From a virus, in IMG/VR virus record IMGVR_UViG_3300037585_001447, positions 1 to 30,843 of that record: a stretch of 30,843 nt of DNA; one strand, written 5' to 3'. A program made the translations under genes and the position numbers. The notes beneath the pieces were generated by a model. The model searched no databases. It was given only the letters and a program-made list of their open reading frames with translations, and had not been told where the DNA came from. Position 1 is the first letter of the stretch; every line of letters starts with the position of its first letter. Positions 6,496-15,595 of the stretch are shown piece by piece.

Positions 6496-7566
6496 CTATG
6501 AAATTTGACCTGTATTACCTGCTAATGCTGAACCACTAGCACCATTAGAACCTGCTGAACCATTATAGTTTCCTGTTGCTCCTGCTGAACCACCTGAGCC
6601 ACCACCTGATGTACCATTAGATCCATTTTGCGCTAAGTTACCGCCGTTTCCACCACGACCACCATAACAAGAACAATAGCCACAACTTGTTGCGGCACGA
6701 TAGGATTGTCCACCTGAACCACCTGATGTTGAACCACCACCTGAACCGTTTTGCCAACCTGAGCCGCCTGATCCACCATTTGCGCCGCCTCCACCTCCGC
6801 CGCCATTGTCTGTGTAAGAACGGTTGTTAGTAGTAAAGTTTCCACTACATTGTCCGCCACCGCCTCCTCCGCCACCATTTCCTGTGACTGAGTGCGTACC
6901 TGCTGAACCTCCTGCACCACCTGAACCACCTGTTCTTGTGCCTGCTGTATCAAATATTACTGATAAATAGTTATCACCAGTTTGTGAGTGTTCAAAGGCG
7001 GTACCACCTGCTGAACCATTACTTCCATTGTTAGAGCCTGATGCTGAACCATTTCCAGTTCCACCTGCCCCACCTGAACCACTATTTGCGTTTCCACCTG
7101 AACCACCACCTGACGTTGGATTTCCTGACGTGTTAGAGCCGGATGAACCCGCTGAACCGTTAGCACCAACTATCGAGCCATTATTAATAATGTTGATTGT
7201 TGTGCCATTTGCCCAACCTGTATCTGTTTTCATAGCCGGTGTTGAATTACTACTTGAGCTAACTGTTACACCACTATTAATAGTTAAAATAACTGGTGTG
7301 CTTGTATCACCACCCGCTGCTACTGCCGCTGACTTAATGTTGTAGTTACTTGTGTTTGAAGAAATTGTTAATACAGTTGCCGCAACTGAACCGTAAAACG
7401 AGTTCATCGTAATTTGACCTGAAGTAGCTATACCAGGGTTTGCACCTGCTGGTACTAAATCACCACCACCATAATACTCACTCATAGCATGTGGTGCCGA
7501 ACCACCAAACTCAGCTACTATGTCACCATTTAGTGCTAAATTTGCTCCTGATGATTTAACTGCCAT
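6496..7566 (-). CDS. Glycine-rich tail-tip adhesin
   Basis: This 356-residue protein has an N-terminal module (LALNGDIVAEFGG, then MSEYYGGG, then GIATSGQITMNSFYGS) common in marine phage structural proteins. A beta-rich segment (about residues 85-130) follows. From about residue 130 to the end it is dominated by Gly, Ser and Asn, with GGSGG, GGGGGGG and NGSAG runs. This resembles the gp38 adhesins of T4-like phages such as S16, whose Gly-rich parts pack as polyglycine-II helices with variable loops between them. By that analogy it binds a host surface receptor. Four cysteines near residues 285-300 may pair in a loop. It starts on the fibre gene's stop (TAATG). Confidence 0.78.
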   Translation of the reverse strand: MAVKSSGANLALNGDIVAEFGGSAPHAMSEYYGGGDLVPAGANPGIATSGQITMNSFYGSVAATVLTISSNTSNYNIKSAAVAAGGDTSTPVILTINSGVTVSSSSNSTPAMKTDTGWANGTTINIINNGSIVGANGSAGSSGSNTSGNPTSGGGSGGNANSGSGGAGGTGNGSASGSNNGSNGSAGGTAFEHSQTGDNYLSVIFDTAGTRTGGSGGAGGSAGTHSVTGNGGGGGGGGQCSGNFTTNNRSYTDNGGGGGGGANGGSGGSGWQNGSGGGSTSGGSGGQSYRAATSCGYCSCYGGRGGNGGNLAQNGSNGTSGGGSGGSAGATGNYNGSAGSNGASGSALAGNTGQIS

Positions 7567-10121
7567 TATTTCTTCTCCAGTTTTTCTACTTTCGCAGTAA
7601 GCTCCTTAATAGACTCAATCAATAAAGCGTGTAAATTGTCGTAGTTTAAAGTCTTGTATGACTTACCATCGTTTTTATGAAGTGGTAATTCTCTTTCAGA
7701 TACCGCACAAGGCATAACTTTTTCAACATCTTGAGCTAGTAAACCTGCTGACTCCATTCCATCTTTAAGGTATTTATAAGTAACACCTGTAAGCTGTGCA
7801 ACTTTGTCTAAAGCGTGGTCGATAGGATTAATGTCATACTTTAACGTTGCATCTGAAACTGTAGATGAGAAAGCAATAACGTCACCATCAACGTGTAAAT
7901 CACCATCAGCCTCAAGACGCATTTCTTCGTTGCCATTTAATTTAAACTGTATAGTAGTAGTTTCGATGTCAATATGGTCGTTGTCATCTAATCCAAATTT
8001 TCCAGCCGAAGCATAGCATTGACCAGTTACTTGAACACCAGCTGAAGTTGTTTCAATTTTCTTATTATTATCGTGATAGAGTTCTACAGCACCGTCATTG
8101 ACACATTTTACATAATGATGACTTTCACCATCTAATAACGAAATATTTGTTTGACCTTGTATTTTTAAATCACCAGTACCAACCTCTGTAATATAAGAAT
8201 CTGAACCATCGTGATAAATTTGTAAATCATTAGACGCACCAAACTTAGCTAAGACATTATCACCGTAAGCGAGGTCACCTGTCATTGTTCCACCAGCTTT
8301 AGGCAGAGCAGCATTAGCAGTTGTATTAGCTGTAACACCTGTGGCAATATCGGTGTTAATTGAGTTAGCTAACTTGGCTGCTGTTACTTGGTCATCACCA
8401 ATGTGTGCTGTGTCTATAGAGCCATTAGCGTAGTGCTGACTGTCAATAATATCATTAGCTATTTTTCCAGATGTGCTTATAGCACCATCGGGAATTTTAG
8501 CGCCTGTTATTGAATTGTTTGCAATGTGTGCTGTATCTATTGAACCATCTACATAATGTTCTGAGTCAATAGAATCATCAGCGATATTATCGCCATCAAC
8601 TGCATCACCTGCAAGCATCGCATGTTCTACGGCTCCAGTTTGAATCGTTGCTGCCGCAGTAAAGTTTGCACTGCCATCAAAGTTAGTAGAAGTAATTACA
8701 ACATCACCTGTAGTAGTAAATGATCTTGCAGTTGCAAGTTTAGTAGCAGTAGCAGCATTACCTGTCAATGCACCTGTAACATTGCCCTCTAAGTTAGCAA
8801 CTAATGTTCCAACGGCATATCCTGTTCCAGATGTATTAACTGTTGTAGTAGGTGCTGCTTGATTGTCCTTAAACAATTTCCACTTTCCTGAATCACTAGC
8901 ATCTCTGAATAAACCGCCATAAAGGTCTTGTGAACCTGATGTATCGTATAAACCGTATATACCAATATCTACTGCATCGGCTGAGTTGTTCCCTGTTGCA
9001 AGAGAAACTAAAGGGTCTTCTACTGCTAGTGTAGCGGTGTTAACTGTAGTAGTATCACCAGAAACAGTAAGGTCTCCTGACACTGTAACATTACCACCAA
9101 GAGTTACATTATCAGCAATCTTAGCAGTTGTTACTGAGTCTGCAGCTAGTGCAGTAGTGTCTACAGAGCCCGGTGCATAGTGTTCCGCGTCAATTGAATC
9201 TGCCGCTATATGTTCACTATCAATAGCGTCGTCAGCAATCTTGGCACCTGTTACCGCATCTGCTCCAATCTTAGTTGTAGTAACTGCACCTGATGCAATC
9301 TTAGCTGTAGTAACTGAAGTCGCAGCTAAAGAAGATGTACCGACCGTAGTCCAGTCTAGGACACCTGAACCGTTAGTAAGTAGAACTTCATTTGCAGCGC
9401 CGTCATCATCAGGAAATGTCAATGTGTAATCAGCACCGGCCGAATGAGGCGGGCTTTTTAATCTTATACCGTGTGAATTTTCTGAACAATTTAATTGTAT
9501 ATAACCATCTGTAACTCCAGATGTTCCTTTAGCCTCTAACGAAGGTACACTGCCGGTAGATATTAAATTTAACTTAGCTTCTGTAACTGCATCATTTGCA
9601 ATCTTAGCTGTAGTAACTGCATTTGATGCTATGTGTTCTGCATCAATGCTTCCATCTACGTAATGAACACTATCAATGCCATTTTCTAAATGAGTTTTAA
9701 TCTGTGCAGCTGTTTGGTCGGCTGTTGCATTAGCTTCAATGCCGTCTAATTTTGTACCATCTGCTGATAAATCTCTGCCATCAACTGTTTGCGAGCCTGC
9801 CATAGTTATATTGCCAGACATTTGCCCACCGGCAAGCGGTAAGGCTTCAGTATCTTCAGCAAAGTCATTTAAAAGCTCTGCTGTCATCCTTAACTCAACG
9901 GGAACGCCAGCACTGTGCGCACCACTCGTGGCAACACAGGTTAACGTAGTCCCGCTGATTGCGGTAACTTTAACTACTTCATCAGTTATGGAGACATACA
10001 TATGGTCTCCAACACCCAAGGAAGGAAATGTTGAAACTGAAGCTACACTAAAGCTAGTAGCTCCTGCACTTATACCACTGGATAAAGTGGTAAAGGCATT
10101 ATTGGTAAACTTAACTCCCAT
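7566..10121 (-). CDS. Tail fibre with C-terminal S74 chaperone domain
   Basis: This 851-residue fibre begins MGVKFTNNAFTTLSSGISAG, a virion-attachment type N-terminus. It continues with many degenerate repeats such as VTTAKIA, DSEHIAADSIDAEHY and IDTAHIANNSITGAKI, typical of trimeric fibre shafts. The last 96 residues are a peptidase S74 intramolecular chaperone: SDATLKYDI (predicted self-cleavage before S756, followed by D757 and K761), AQLTGVTYKY, SAGLLAQDVEKVMP and a terminal helix rich in Leu and Lys. Such domains drive trimer folding and then cleave themselves off. It is the longest tail gene and probably carries the first host contact; the adjacent Gly-rich protein may form the tip. Confidence 0.9.
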   Translation of the reverse strand: MGVKFTNNAFTTLSSGISAGATSFSVASVSTFPSLGVGDHMYVSITDEVVKVTAISGTTLTCVATSGAHSAGVPVELRMTAELLNDFAEDTEALPLAGGQMSGNITMAGSQTVDGRDLSADGTKLDGIEANATADQTAAQIKTHLENGIDSVHYVDGSIDAEHIASNAVTTAKIANDAVTEAKLNLISTGSVPSLEAKGTSGVTDGYIQLNCSENSHGIRLKSPPHSAGADYTLTFPDDDGAANEVLLTNGSGVLDWTTVGTSSLAATSVTTAKIASGAVTTTKIGADAVTGAKIADDAIDSEHIAADSIDAEHYAPGSVDTTALAADSVTTAKIADNVTLGGNVTVSGDLTVSGDTTTVNTATLAVEDPLVSLATGNNSADAVDIGIYGLYDTSGSQDLYGGLFRDASDSGKWKLFKDNQAAPTTTVNTSGTGYAVGTLVANLEGNVTGALTGNAATATKLATARSFTTTGDVVITSTNFDGSANFTAAATIQTGAVEHAMLAGDAVDGDNIADDSIDSEHYVDGSIDTAHIANNSITGAKIPDGAISTSGKIANDIIDSQHYANGSIDTAHIGDDQVTAAKLANSINTDIATGVTANTTANAALPKAGGTMTGDLAYGDNVLAKFGASNDLQIYHDGSDSYITEVGTGDLKIQGQTNISLLDGESHHYVKCVNDGAVELYHDNNKKIETTSAGVQVTGQCYASAGKFGLDDNDHIDIETTTIQFKLNGNEEMRLEADGDLHVDGDVIAFSSTVSDATLKYDINPIDHALDKVAQLTGVTYKYLKDGMESAGLLAQDVEKVMPCAVSERELPLHKNDGKSYKTLNYDNLHALLIESIKELTAKVEKLEKK

Positions 10122-10152
10122 ATACTACTCCTCTAGATGCTAAATTGAATTA

Positions 10153-10575
10153 TTAAGATATAGTAATAGTCCAAGTAATTGTAATTGAATCAGACGCACC
10201 TTTGTTAACTACTGAGAACACAGTTCTCGCCAACATGTCGCCACCAGAAGAAGCATCAAAAATACCAGCCTCAGTAATCGCGCCAGTTGCATCTCCTGCT
10301 GCCCAAGTGGCTGCATAAGCAATAGTGTTATTAGAAACGGTCGTGCTTGTTAGAGCATTTCTGTCTAATTCAGTTTGCAAAGTTGTATCTCCTGCTGCTG
10401 CAGCATTTGTGCCTGTACCTAACGCCATATACGTCATTACTGTGTTTGCATTGTTCATTCTATCAGCAACCCAGTTTTTACCTGCTGTTACTACTAGATT
10501 TTTTGCTTTTTGCACTACTACATCATTTACTTCGATTGTTAACGCACCAGTTAGTGCTAAGTTATCATTTAACAT
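10153..10575 (-). CDS. Conserved tail-associated protein
   Basis: This 140-residue protein carries the well-known phage strings YMALGTGTNAAAAGDTTLQT, GAITEAGIFDASSGGDMLAR and SVVNKGASDSITITWTITI. This family lies beside tail or fibre genes in many tailed phages and is annotated as a hypothetical or tail protein. It is beta-rich and lacks membrane segments. It probably forms part of the distal tail or supports the fibre, but no activity is known to me. It begins 10 bases after the stop of the repeat-rich protein, upstream of the fibre gene. Confidence 0.75.
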   Translation of the reverse strand: MLNDNLALTGALTIEVNDVVVQKAKNLVVTAGKNWVADRMNNANTVMTYMALGTGTNAAAAGDTTLQTELDRNALTSTTVSNNTIAYAATWAAGDATGAITEAGIFDASSGGDMLARTVFSVVNKGASDSITITWTITIS

Positions 10576-10585
10576 TTTTAAACTC

Positions 10586-11707
10586 CTAGTTTAATTGTAC
10601 TCTATTCAATGGAATCATGTTCATGACTCCGCCGGTGACACGTACTAAATTAATTGTATCAGATATATTCATTATATCAGCACTTTCGTTTAGCGATTTA
10701 GAAAAATTATTGACCGCCGCTTCTGCTAGATTTATAGTATCCACAGGAGTTTTGAGGGAAAAATAAAGTTCCTCTGTTAAGTTAATTGTTTCAGGCACGC
10801 CTTTCCCTACACCATAGTAATTAGTGTCAGTGCCAAAAGTAAATGAATCTGCTAAATTTTTACCTGGCCCTACTGAGGCTACGTCTGTAACACCAAAGTT
10901 GTCTACTGCGTCGTTACCTTTAGTTAGTAGAAACTGTGAGTTTCCAGGGTTAAGCATTGACGTGTTAAGTACGTTTGTTCCTACAGGGTTATTCTCAACA
11001 TCTGATAGTACAATAGTGTCGCTAAAAACTCTACCATGCCCATAAGAAATTGACAGTAAGTCAGTCATTGCAACAACATTACCTTTAGTAAGTAGTCCAG
11101 CAGGGAGAACAATTGTATCGTCTAAAGCTACAGAGTCATTAAAAAATCTACCAAAGTGGTGAGATAGTGACATTACATCACTCATTGTAGCAACATTACC
11201 TTTAGTAAGTACCGAATTAGGTAAAACAACTGCGTCATCTAAAGCTATAGCATCAGCAAGTTGTTTGTTGTAGAACAACCCAATTATTTCACTTGCGGTA
11301 ACAGAATCAGCTATTGAAGGCTTGGTTAAGTCTACACCTAACTCATCGGATGCAAAAGCAACATTATTTTTAGAAAAGATTCCATTAGGAATTGTTGCAA
11401 TATCATCTAAAGCAATTCCATCAGTAAAGCTACGGTTGTAGGCTACTATTTTAGCAAACGTATCTGCCACGCCTACACTTTCTACTAACGTACCCATAGT
11501 AAACGCTATAGCTGCGTCTTCTCCAACAGTAACGTTTTCAGTAAGATTTTTTACGAAGTCTAATAACTCAGCGTCACTAGCAAATACTGAATCAAACTTT
11601 TCAATATGTTTTAAGTAAAAACCTAACTCAGCAAGAGCGCTTATTGCTAATGCCTTAACTGAGACACTTATACTGTTTTTTGTTAGAGATTTATTTTTTA
11701 TACTCAT
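10586..11707 (-). CDS. Repeat-containing tail protein
   Basis: This 373-residue protein has internal repeats of roughly 50 residues: LTKGNVATMSDVMSLSHHFG and LTKGNVVAMTDLLSISYGHG, with weaker forms FSKNNVAFASDELGV and LTKGNDAVDNFGVTD. Each is linked by DSVALDDTIVLPAG-type strings. At DNA level ACATTACCTTTAGTAAG occurs twice. The composition suggests an elongated repeat structure, for example a tail spike stalk or fibre adaptor. No enzyme motif is visible. It overlaps the upstream gene by four bases (ATGA). Similar DSV/DDT repeats are common in environmental phage tail proteins, but the exact role is not known. Confidence 0.7.
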   Translation of the reverse strand: MSIKNKSLTKNSISVSVKALAISALAELGFYLKHIEKFDSVFASDAELLDFVKNLTENVTVGEDAAIAFTMGTLVESVGVADTFAKIVAYNRSFTDGIALDDIATIPNGIFSKNNVAFASDELGVDLTKPSIADSVTASEIIGLFYNKQLADAIALDDAVVLPNSVLTKGNVATMSDVMSLSHHFGRFFNDSVALDDTIVLPAGLLTKGNVVAMTDLLSISYGHGRVFSDTIVLSDVENNPVGTNVLNTSMLNPGNSQFLLTKGNDAVDNFGVTDVASVGPGKNLADSFTFGTDTNYYGVGKGVPETINLTEELYFSLKTPVDTINLAEAAVNNFSKSLNESADIMNISDTINLVRVTGGVMNMIPLNRVQLN

Positions 11708-12036
11708 GCAAAGTCTTCTCTAATTTTAAACTTATACACATCGTATAAAGTTTCTCGTACACCTGACCCTCGTACTATTTCTAGCTCCCCTCGATACGCC
11801 CCTGCAGGTTGATCTAAATCACCAGTAGCCCATGCCACAACTGCTATTCCTGCTGTAGCTGGACTTTTAATCTGTAGTCTTCTAGTGAATAATATAGTGT
11901 CTGCCCCTGCAGCGCGGAAATGAAGGTCAACTGTAGCACTAGTTAAGTCTGTCGCAAGGCCGGTCTCGTCGTCCGTTAGAGTAAACTGCAACTGTGGGCC
12001 AGTATCTCCTTGAACGAATTTAAAAGTTTCTGCCAT
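11704..12036 (-). CDS. Beta-sandwich tail protein
   Basis: This 110-residue protein starts MAETFKFVQGDTGPQLQFTL. It contains TDLTSATVDLHFRAAG and ends YDVYKFKIREDFA, a pattern seen in small phage baseplate or Ig-like proteins (QGDT.P.l.ftl, DLT.A.V..h.R), including BppU-like upper baseplate domains. It is all beta in appearance with no membrane segment. The place between neck proteins and repeat-rich tail protein suits a connector between tail and fibres. The family assignment is tentative. Confidence 0.6.
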   Translation of the reverse strand: MAETFKFVQGDTGPQLQFTLTDDETGLATDLTSATVDLHFRAAGADTILFTRRLQIKSPATAGIAVVAWATGDLDQPAGAYRGELEIVRGSGVRETLYDVYKFKIREDFA

Positions 12037-12044
12037 TTGTCCTC

Positions 12045-12677
12045 CTAGTCAGCAAAGCCTACAGAAGCCACGCGAAGATTAACTCTTCTAGTGTCTCTTC
12101 CTTTAGCGTTAGAAATCTTACGCTCATAGTCAATACGATGCTGCATAGCTAAGTCTGGGTTACTCCATTCTTTATTAGGAATCTCCGCAAGTCTAGCAAT
12201 AGCTCCTGCCGCTATAGAACGACCATGAGTGTCAAAAATAAAAGTTTCTACTCCAGTAGCAGATAATTTTGGTTTCAGTACTCCTAGCCCATTAAACGTA
12301 TACTTCTGGTCTGGAGTTGGGTATAAGCGGATACTGTTATCATCTAGCATGGAAAAATACATTGGTGTACCTTTTACAGCACTACCGTCTTTGTTAACAG
12401 CAGGTTTAAAGTGCCTTTCTGACACTCTCTGCAACATATTTCCATCTAAGTATAAATACATTATGTTTTCTAAAAGAGTACCCGTAGTCACATCTATATC
12501 GTAGTCTGCTTCTCCGTTGAAAGTGTAATCCGGTTCTATAGTGTATCGCCAAACTTCACTTTCAGCACAAAACTCAGCTGCTGCTTCTTGTAAGTGCGAT
12601 TCTATAACAATTTCTGGACACCCAGGAACATAAGGTTGTACATAAGGGTAAAAAGTTGTCCATAAAGTAGTAGCCAT
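12045..12677 (-). CDS. Second neck/tail adaptor protein
   Basis: This 210-residue protein begins MATTLWTTFYPYVQPYVPGC. Recognisable strings are IESHLQEAAAEFCAESEVWR, IMYLYLDGNMLQRVSERHF and SIRLYPTPDQKYTFNGLGVL, ending in a helical AGAIARLAEIPNKEWSNPDL segment. It fits conserved podovirus proteins that follow the DUF6682-type adaptor and may be a second ring of the neck or a tail-tube subunit. It has no catalytic motif. Its ATG directly follows the upstream stop with no gap. The assignment rests on gene order and general features; the exact ring is uncertain. Confidence 0.65.
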   Translation of the reverse strand: MATTLWTTFYPYVQPYVPGCPEIVIESHLQEAAAEFCAESEVWRYTIEPDYTFNGEADYDIDVTTGTLLENIMYLYLDGNMLQRVSERHFKPAVNKDGSAVKGTPMYFSMLDDNSIRLYPTPDQKYTFNGLGVLKPKLSATGVETFIFDTHGRSIAAGAIARLAEIPNKEWSNPDLAMQHRIDYERKISNAKGRDTRRVNLRVASVGFAD

Positions 12678-13358
12678 TTACACTTCCTCCGTAGGTGAAG
12701 AGCCTACATCACTCTGTGTCTTATTACCTATAGACGACATAAATGTCTGGTAATGAGCACCTGCCCTAGCAGCGTTAGCTGCAAATTCAGCATCTTTAGA
12801 GAAAGCTCTGTATAGTATCCAATCAGTAATGACACTTAAATATGTATCATCCACTTTTATAACTTCTGAACTACCGGTAGTAGGGTGCAAGTTTGCCTCA
12901 GAAAGGCTATGTGTCCCAGGTAAGTCAGTGTACACTACTTCTAGTTGAGCAGAGGTAGTAGCTGGAGGGAACACAAAAAATTCTTTAGGTTGTCTAACAT
13001 CAAATGTATAGTTTTGAATGTTTACCGAAGCGGTATCATTATGCCAAGCGGGACGTTGGTCATCTAAAACACTTCTATCTATAAGTCGAACTACTTTTTT
13101 GTCTGAGCTAGCTGCTAAATTTCTTACTACATCTAGTAAACGTAGTGCAGTAGAGAATCCTGATGTGATTGTTTGTCTGCTACCAGCAACACAAGTAAGT
13201 GTACCGGTCTTAGAACTAGCGTCAGGTCTTAATAACGCAATTTGTAAGTACGACTCATTAAGCCAATTTTGCAACTCGACGCGTGGCCATCGTATATTTG
13301 AATCTTGTAGAACATCTTCTACGCGCTTAATAATTTCTATAACTTTTATTGTTGCCAC
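12678..13358 (-). CDS. Head-tail adaptor protein (DUF6682-like)
   Basis: This 226-residue protein shows the pattern I associate with DUF6682 adaptor proteins: VLQDSNIRWPRVELQNWLNE, IALLRPDASSKTGTLTCVAG, LRLLDVVRNLA, DDQRPAWHND and PKEFFVFPPATTSAQLEVVY, then a helical C-terminus. Such proteins attach to the portal and form the first neck ring of short-tailed phages. It is the first gene after the coat protein, the usual position. The C-terminal 20 residues are polar and probably flexible. Confidence 0.78.
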   Translation of the reverse strand: MATIKVIEIIKRVEDVLQDSNIRWPRVELQNWLNESYLQIALLRPDASSKTGTLTCVAGSRQTITSGFSTALRLLDVVRNLAASSDKKVVRLIDRSVLDDQRPAWHNDTASVNIQNYTFDVRQPKEFFVFPPATTSAQLEVVYTDLPGTHSLSEANLHPTTGSSEVIKVDDTYLSVITDWILYRAFSKDAEFAANAARAGAHYQTFMSSIGNKTQSDVGSSPTEEV

Positions 13359-13381
13359 ATTCTACTCCGTACGTTGATATA

Positions 13382-13403
13382 AGGAGGGAGTTTCCCCCCT
13401 CCT
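13382..13403 (-). terminator. Hairpin after coat gene, possible weak terminator
   Basis: AGGAGGG (13382-13388) and CCCTCCT (13397-13403) form a perfect seven-base GC-rich stem with an eight-base loop. On the minus strand it lies 22 bases after the coat-protein stop and is followed by TTATAT, not a clean U-run. It may attenuate transcription or protect the abundant coat mRNA from decay. Confidence 0.5.
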
Positions 13404-13424
13404 CAATTAGTTAACTAGACCTCC

Positions 13425-14432
13425 TTATGGAGTTCCAATCAACGCTGTAACTAGAGCTTCAGGCTTAACAACCTTACGGCCATATACAGAAAGTCCACGA
13501 ACGATGTCGCCGAAATCTGTTTGGTTACGTAGAGGCTCTGTCTTAGTGATTTGCGAAGCAAATGACACAGCGTCTGAAGTACCTGCTACCATCATACGAC
13601 GTGGCTTAGCATTTGAAAGCGTAGCGCCTGCTGAAGTTGCTGTTAATCCTGCAACTGTAGCTTTAGATGTAGTACCTTTAGGTAGTAAGTTAGAAACATA
13701 AACCGTAAAGCGGTCTAGCATTCCAATCTTACCAGTACGAACGATACTTGACTGGTCACCAGTGAAGTACGCCTGTGCAATGTCTGATTGCATCAAGATG
13801 TGACGATCGTGTGGAGACATAATCAACCAACGACCTTCTTCTGGTACGTTCTGCTCGTCTAACGCAGCTGACATACGTAGAATCATCTTCAACATTTCAC
13901 CAGATGTAGCTTGGTTAACTGGCACAGTGTCAGTACCTAGACCGTAGCTTGCTGAGATAGCACCAGCTGTTGCGCCTTTGTTAGCCGCGGCTGCGCCTTC
14001 TGTTACAAACCACTGGAAGAAGCATTCGTTTTCGATTGCAATCTTCAACTGCTTAGCAGCGTCATCAGTGAACATGTTCATCAAGTCCATATCAGCTTGA
14101 TGTGCTAATACATCGTTGACCTGTACGCTGAAATACTTACCTTTGTTGATTTGTAAATCTTGAAAGATAGGTACAGGAACTTCACTTGATAAAGTCGTAC
14201 CAGCTCCAGCATAATCATTGATAGTGATTGATGGTGCAGTACGGATGCGAATTGAATCACCTTGGTTCTTGATTTCGCCTTCCCAACTAGTGTTGGCGAT
14301 TTCAGTCATCATTGTGTTCGCAAAGAATTTTGCATTCAGCTTGTTAGACCACAATTGTGGAATAAAACTACCTGAATAACTAGGGTTAGTGTCAAACGCA
14401 CCAGAGCCTACTACGGGGAATATTGCCGCCAT
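13425..14432 (-). CDS. Major capsid protein
   Basis: This 335-residue protein starts MAAIFPVVGSGAFDTNPSYS with SFIPQLWSNKLNAKFFANTM, a pattern shared by P22/N4-like HK97-fold coat proteins. NVPEEGRWLIMSPHDRHILM and IGMLDRFTVYVSNLLP match the coat-protein core, and the end (LSVYGRKVVKPEALVTALIG) is typical. It follows the scaffold gene and precedes the neck adaptor, the expected order. AAGGAG lies a few bases before the ATG. No decoration or protease domain is fused to it. It should be the most abundant virion protein. Confidence 0.9.
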   Translation of the reverse strand: MAAIFPVVGSGAFDTNPSYSGSFIPQLWSNKLNAKFFANTMMTEIANTSWEGEIKNQGDSIRIRTAPSITINDYAGAGTTLSSEVPVPIFQDLQINKGKYFSVQVNDVLAHQADMDLMNMFTDDAAKQLKIAIENECFFQWFVTEGAAAANKGATAGAISASYGLGTDTVPVNQATSGEMLKMILRMSAALDEQNVPEEGRWLIMSPHDRHILMQSDIAQAYFTGDQSSIVRTGKIGMLDRFTVYVSNLLPKGTTSKATVAGLTATSAGATLSNAKPRRMMVAGTSDAVSFASQITKTEPLRNQTDFGDIVRGLSVYGRKVVKPEALVTALIGTP

Positions 14433-14504
14433 TTTTGTACTCCTTAAAAATTAAAAAATAAAACAGTTTGGGTTAAGGCTGTGTACTTAAATGGCTAATT
14501 AATT

Positions 14505-15503
14505 TTACTTAACTCGACCTTCCATGTATGCAGCGGTTAACTCAGCTTCAAGTTTTTCCGCATCGTCATACTTGCCCTGTGTGTTTAAAGTTCGAATCTT
14601 AGTCCAAGCATTATTCAATTCTTTTTCTGAATATACTTTAGAGTCCTTACCCGAGCTCTTAGTCACTGTGCTAGCAGAACGACTTGGTGTTACTTGCTTT
14701 TCGAGCTCTGTATCGCGATCACTCTTGCCGTTAGCTACTGGTTCAACACTTTCACGGAATAAACCCACATAGTGAGCTACCGCTTCTGCGTCACCTGCGT
14801 TAAAGGCAGCTTGAGCTTGATCTCTGCGTGGCCCCCTAGTCATAGGGTCGTACTCATTTAGCCATGCAACCCAACGTTCGTCATTGTCAAGTTGGTCAAA
14901 TCCAGGTACTAAAGCATTTAGCTTCTGGGTAAAACCTACCTCTCCAACTTGGCTTCCAGTATTTGAAATCTGCTGTTGCAATTGTTCAATTACTCTAGCC
15001 TGTTGCTCAAAGCGGTCTTCATACTCCTGGGACGCTTCTTTGGCAACTCGACGTTGAAAGTCGATCAAATCATCACCGTACTCTTCTCGATCTGCATCGG
15101 TAACATAACTAACTTTCTCTTTCGGTTTCTCAGCTTCTGCTTTTTTTGCAGCTTCTGCTTCATATCGGATAGCATTCATTTGGTCAGTAAGTTCTTTAAC
15201 CTGCTGGTGCAGTCTCGGAACTTCTGCATCGTACTTTCCTCTCAGTGTAGCGTACTTCTGTTTAAAGCTTTCTGATACTTCTTCGACAGAATCGTTAGCC
15301 GGCGTTGCTTCTACTGCTACAGGCTCCTCGATTGGTTCGTCATCTGTTACTTCAACTTCCGTATCCTCGGCTTTAGCTTTTTTAGAAGTTTTCTTTTTCT
15401 TAACTTCTGGTTTTGCTTCTACTTCTTCGCCTTGGGCTTCTAATTGTTTCTCTAACTCTTCAACTTCATCAAGTTGCTTTTGTACCTGTTTTGGCAATGC
15501 CAT
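14505..15503 (-). CDS. Capsid scaffolding protein
   Basis: This 332-residue, highly charged and helical protein has MALPKQVQKQLDEVEELEKQ, then a Lys/Glu-rich low-complexity part (about 30-85). A coiled coil (about 85-120 and 150-180) and a basic, Ser-rich C-terminal region (about 275-332) follow. This plan and the position directly upstream of the coat gene are typical for scaffolding proteins that guide procapsid assembly and leave before or during packaging. No protease motif is visible, so exit without cleavage is likely. GGGAG lies upstream of the ATG at 15503. Confidence 0.85.
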   Translation of the reverse strand: MALPKQVQKQLDEVEELEKQLEAQGEEVEAKPEVKKKKTSKKAKAEDTEVEVTDDEPIEEPVAVEATPANDSVEEVSESFKQKYATLRGKYDAEVPRLHQQVKELTDQMNAIRYEAEAAKKAEAEKPKEKVSYVTDADREEYGDDLIDFQRRVAKEASQEYEDRFEQQARVIEQLQQQISNTGSQVGEVGFTQKLNALVPGFDQLDNDERWVAWLNEYDPMTRGPRRDQAQAAFNAGDAEAVAHYVGLFRESVEPVANGKSDRDTELEKQVTPSRSASTVTKSSGKDSKVYSEKELNNAWTKIRTLNTQGKYDDAEKLEAELTAAYMEGRVK

Positions 15504-15579
15504 TTTTTTCTCCCTTAAAGCACCAACTCTGTTTCGCAGCGCAATGTATGCTGCTCCCGTTATGGTGTGCTTAACAAAT

Positions 15580-15595
15580 GCGTTATTTCTAACGC
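15580..15595 (-). other. Perfect hairpin at stop of small head gene
   Basis: On the minus strand GCGTTA-GAAA-TAACGC forms a six-base perfect stem closed by a GAAA tetraloop. It contains the TAG stop of the small head gene and is followed by ATTTGTT, a poor U-run. It may be an RNA-processing, decay-blocking or attenuation site between the portal group and the scaffold/coat group. Confidence 0.45.

Noticed and set aside
6633-7345. Several low-complexity frames on both strands over the adhesin gene
   Set aside because: They are Val/Gln- or Pro-rich readings of the repetitive Gly-coding DNA.
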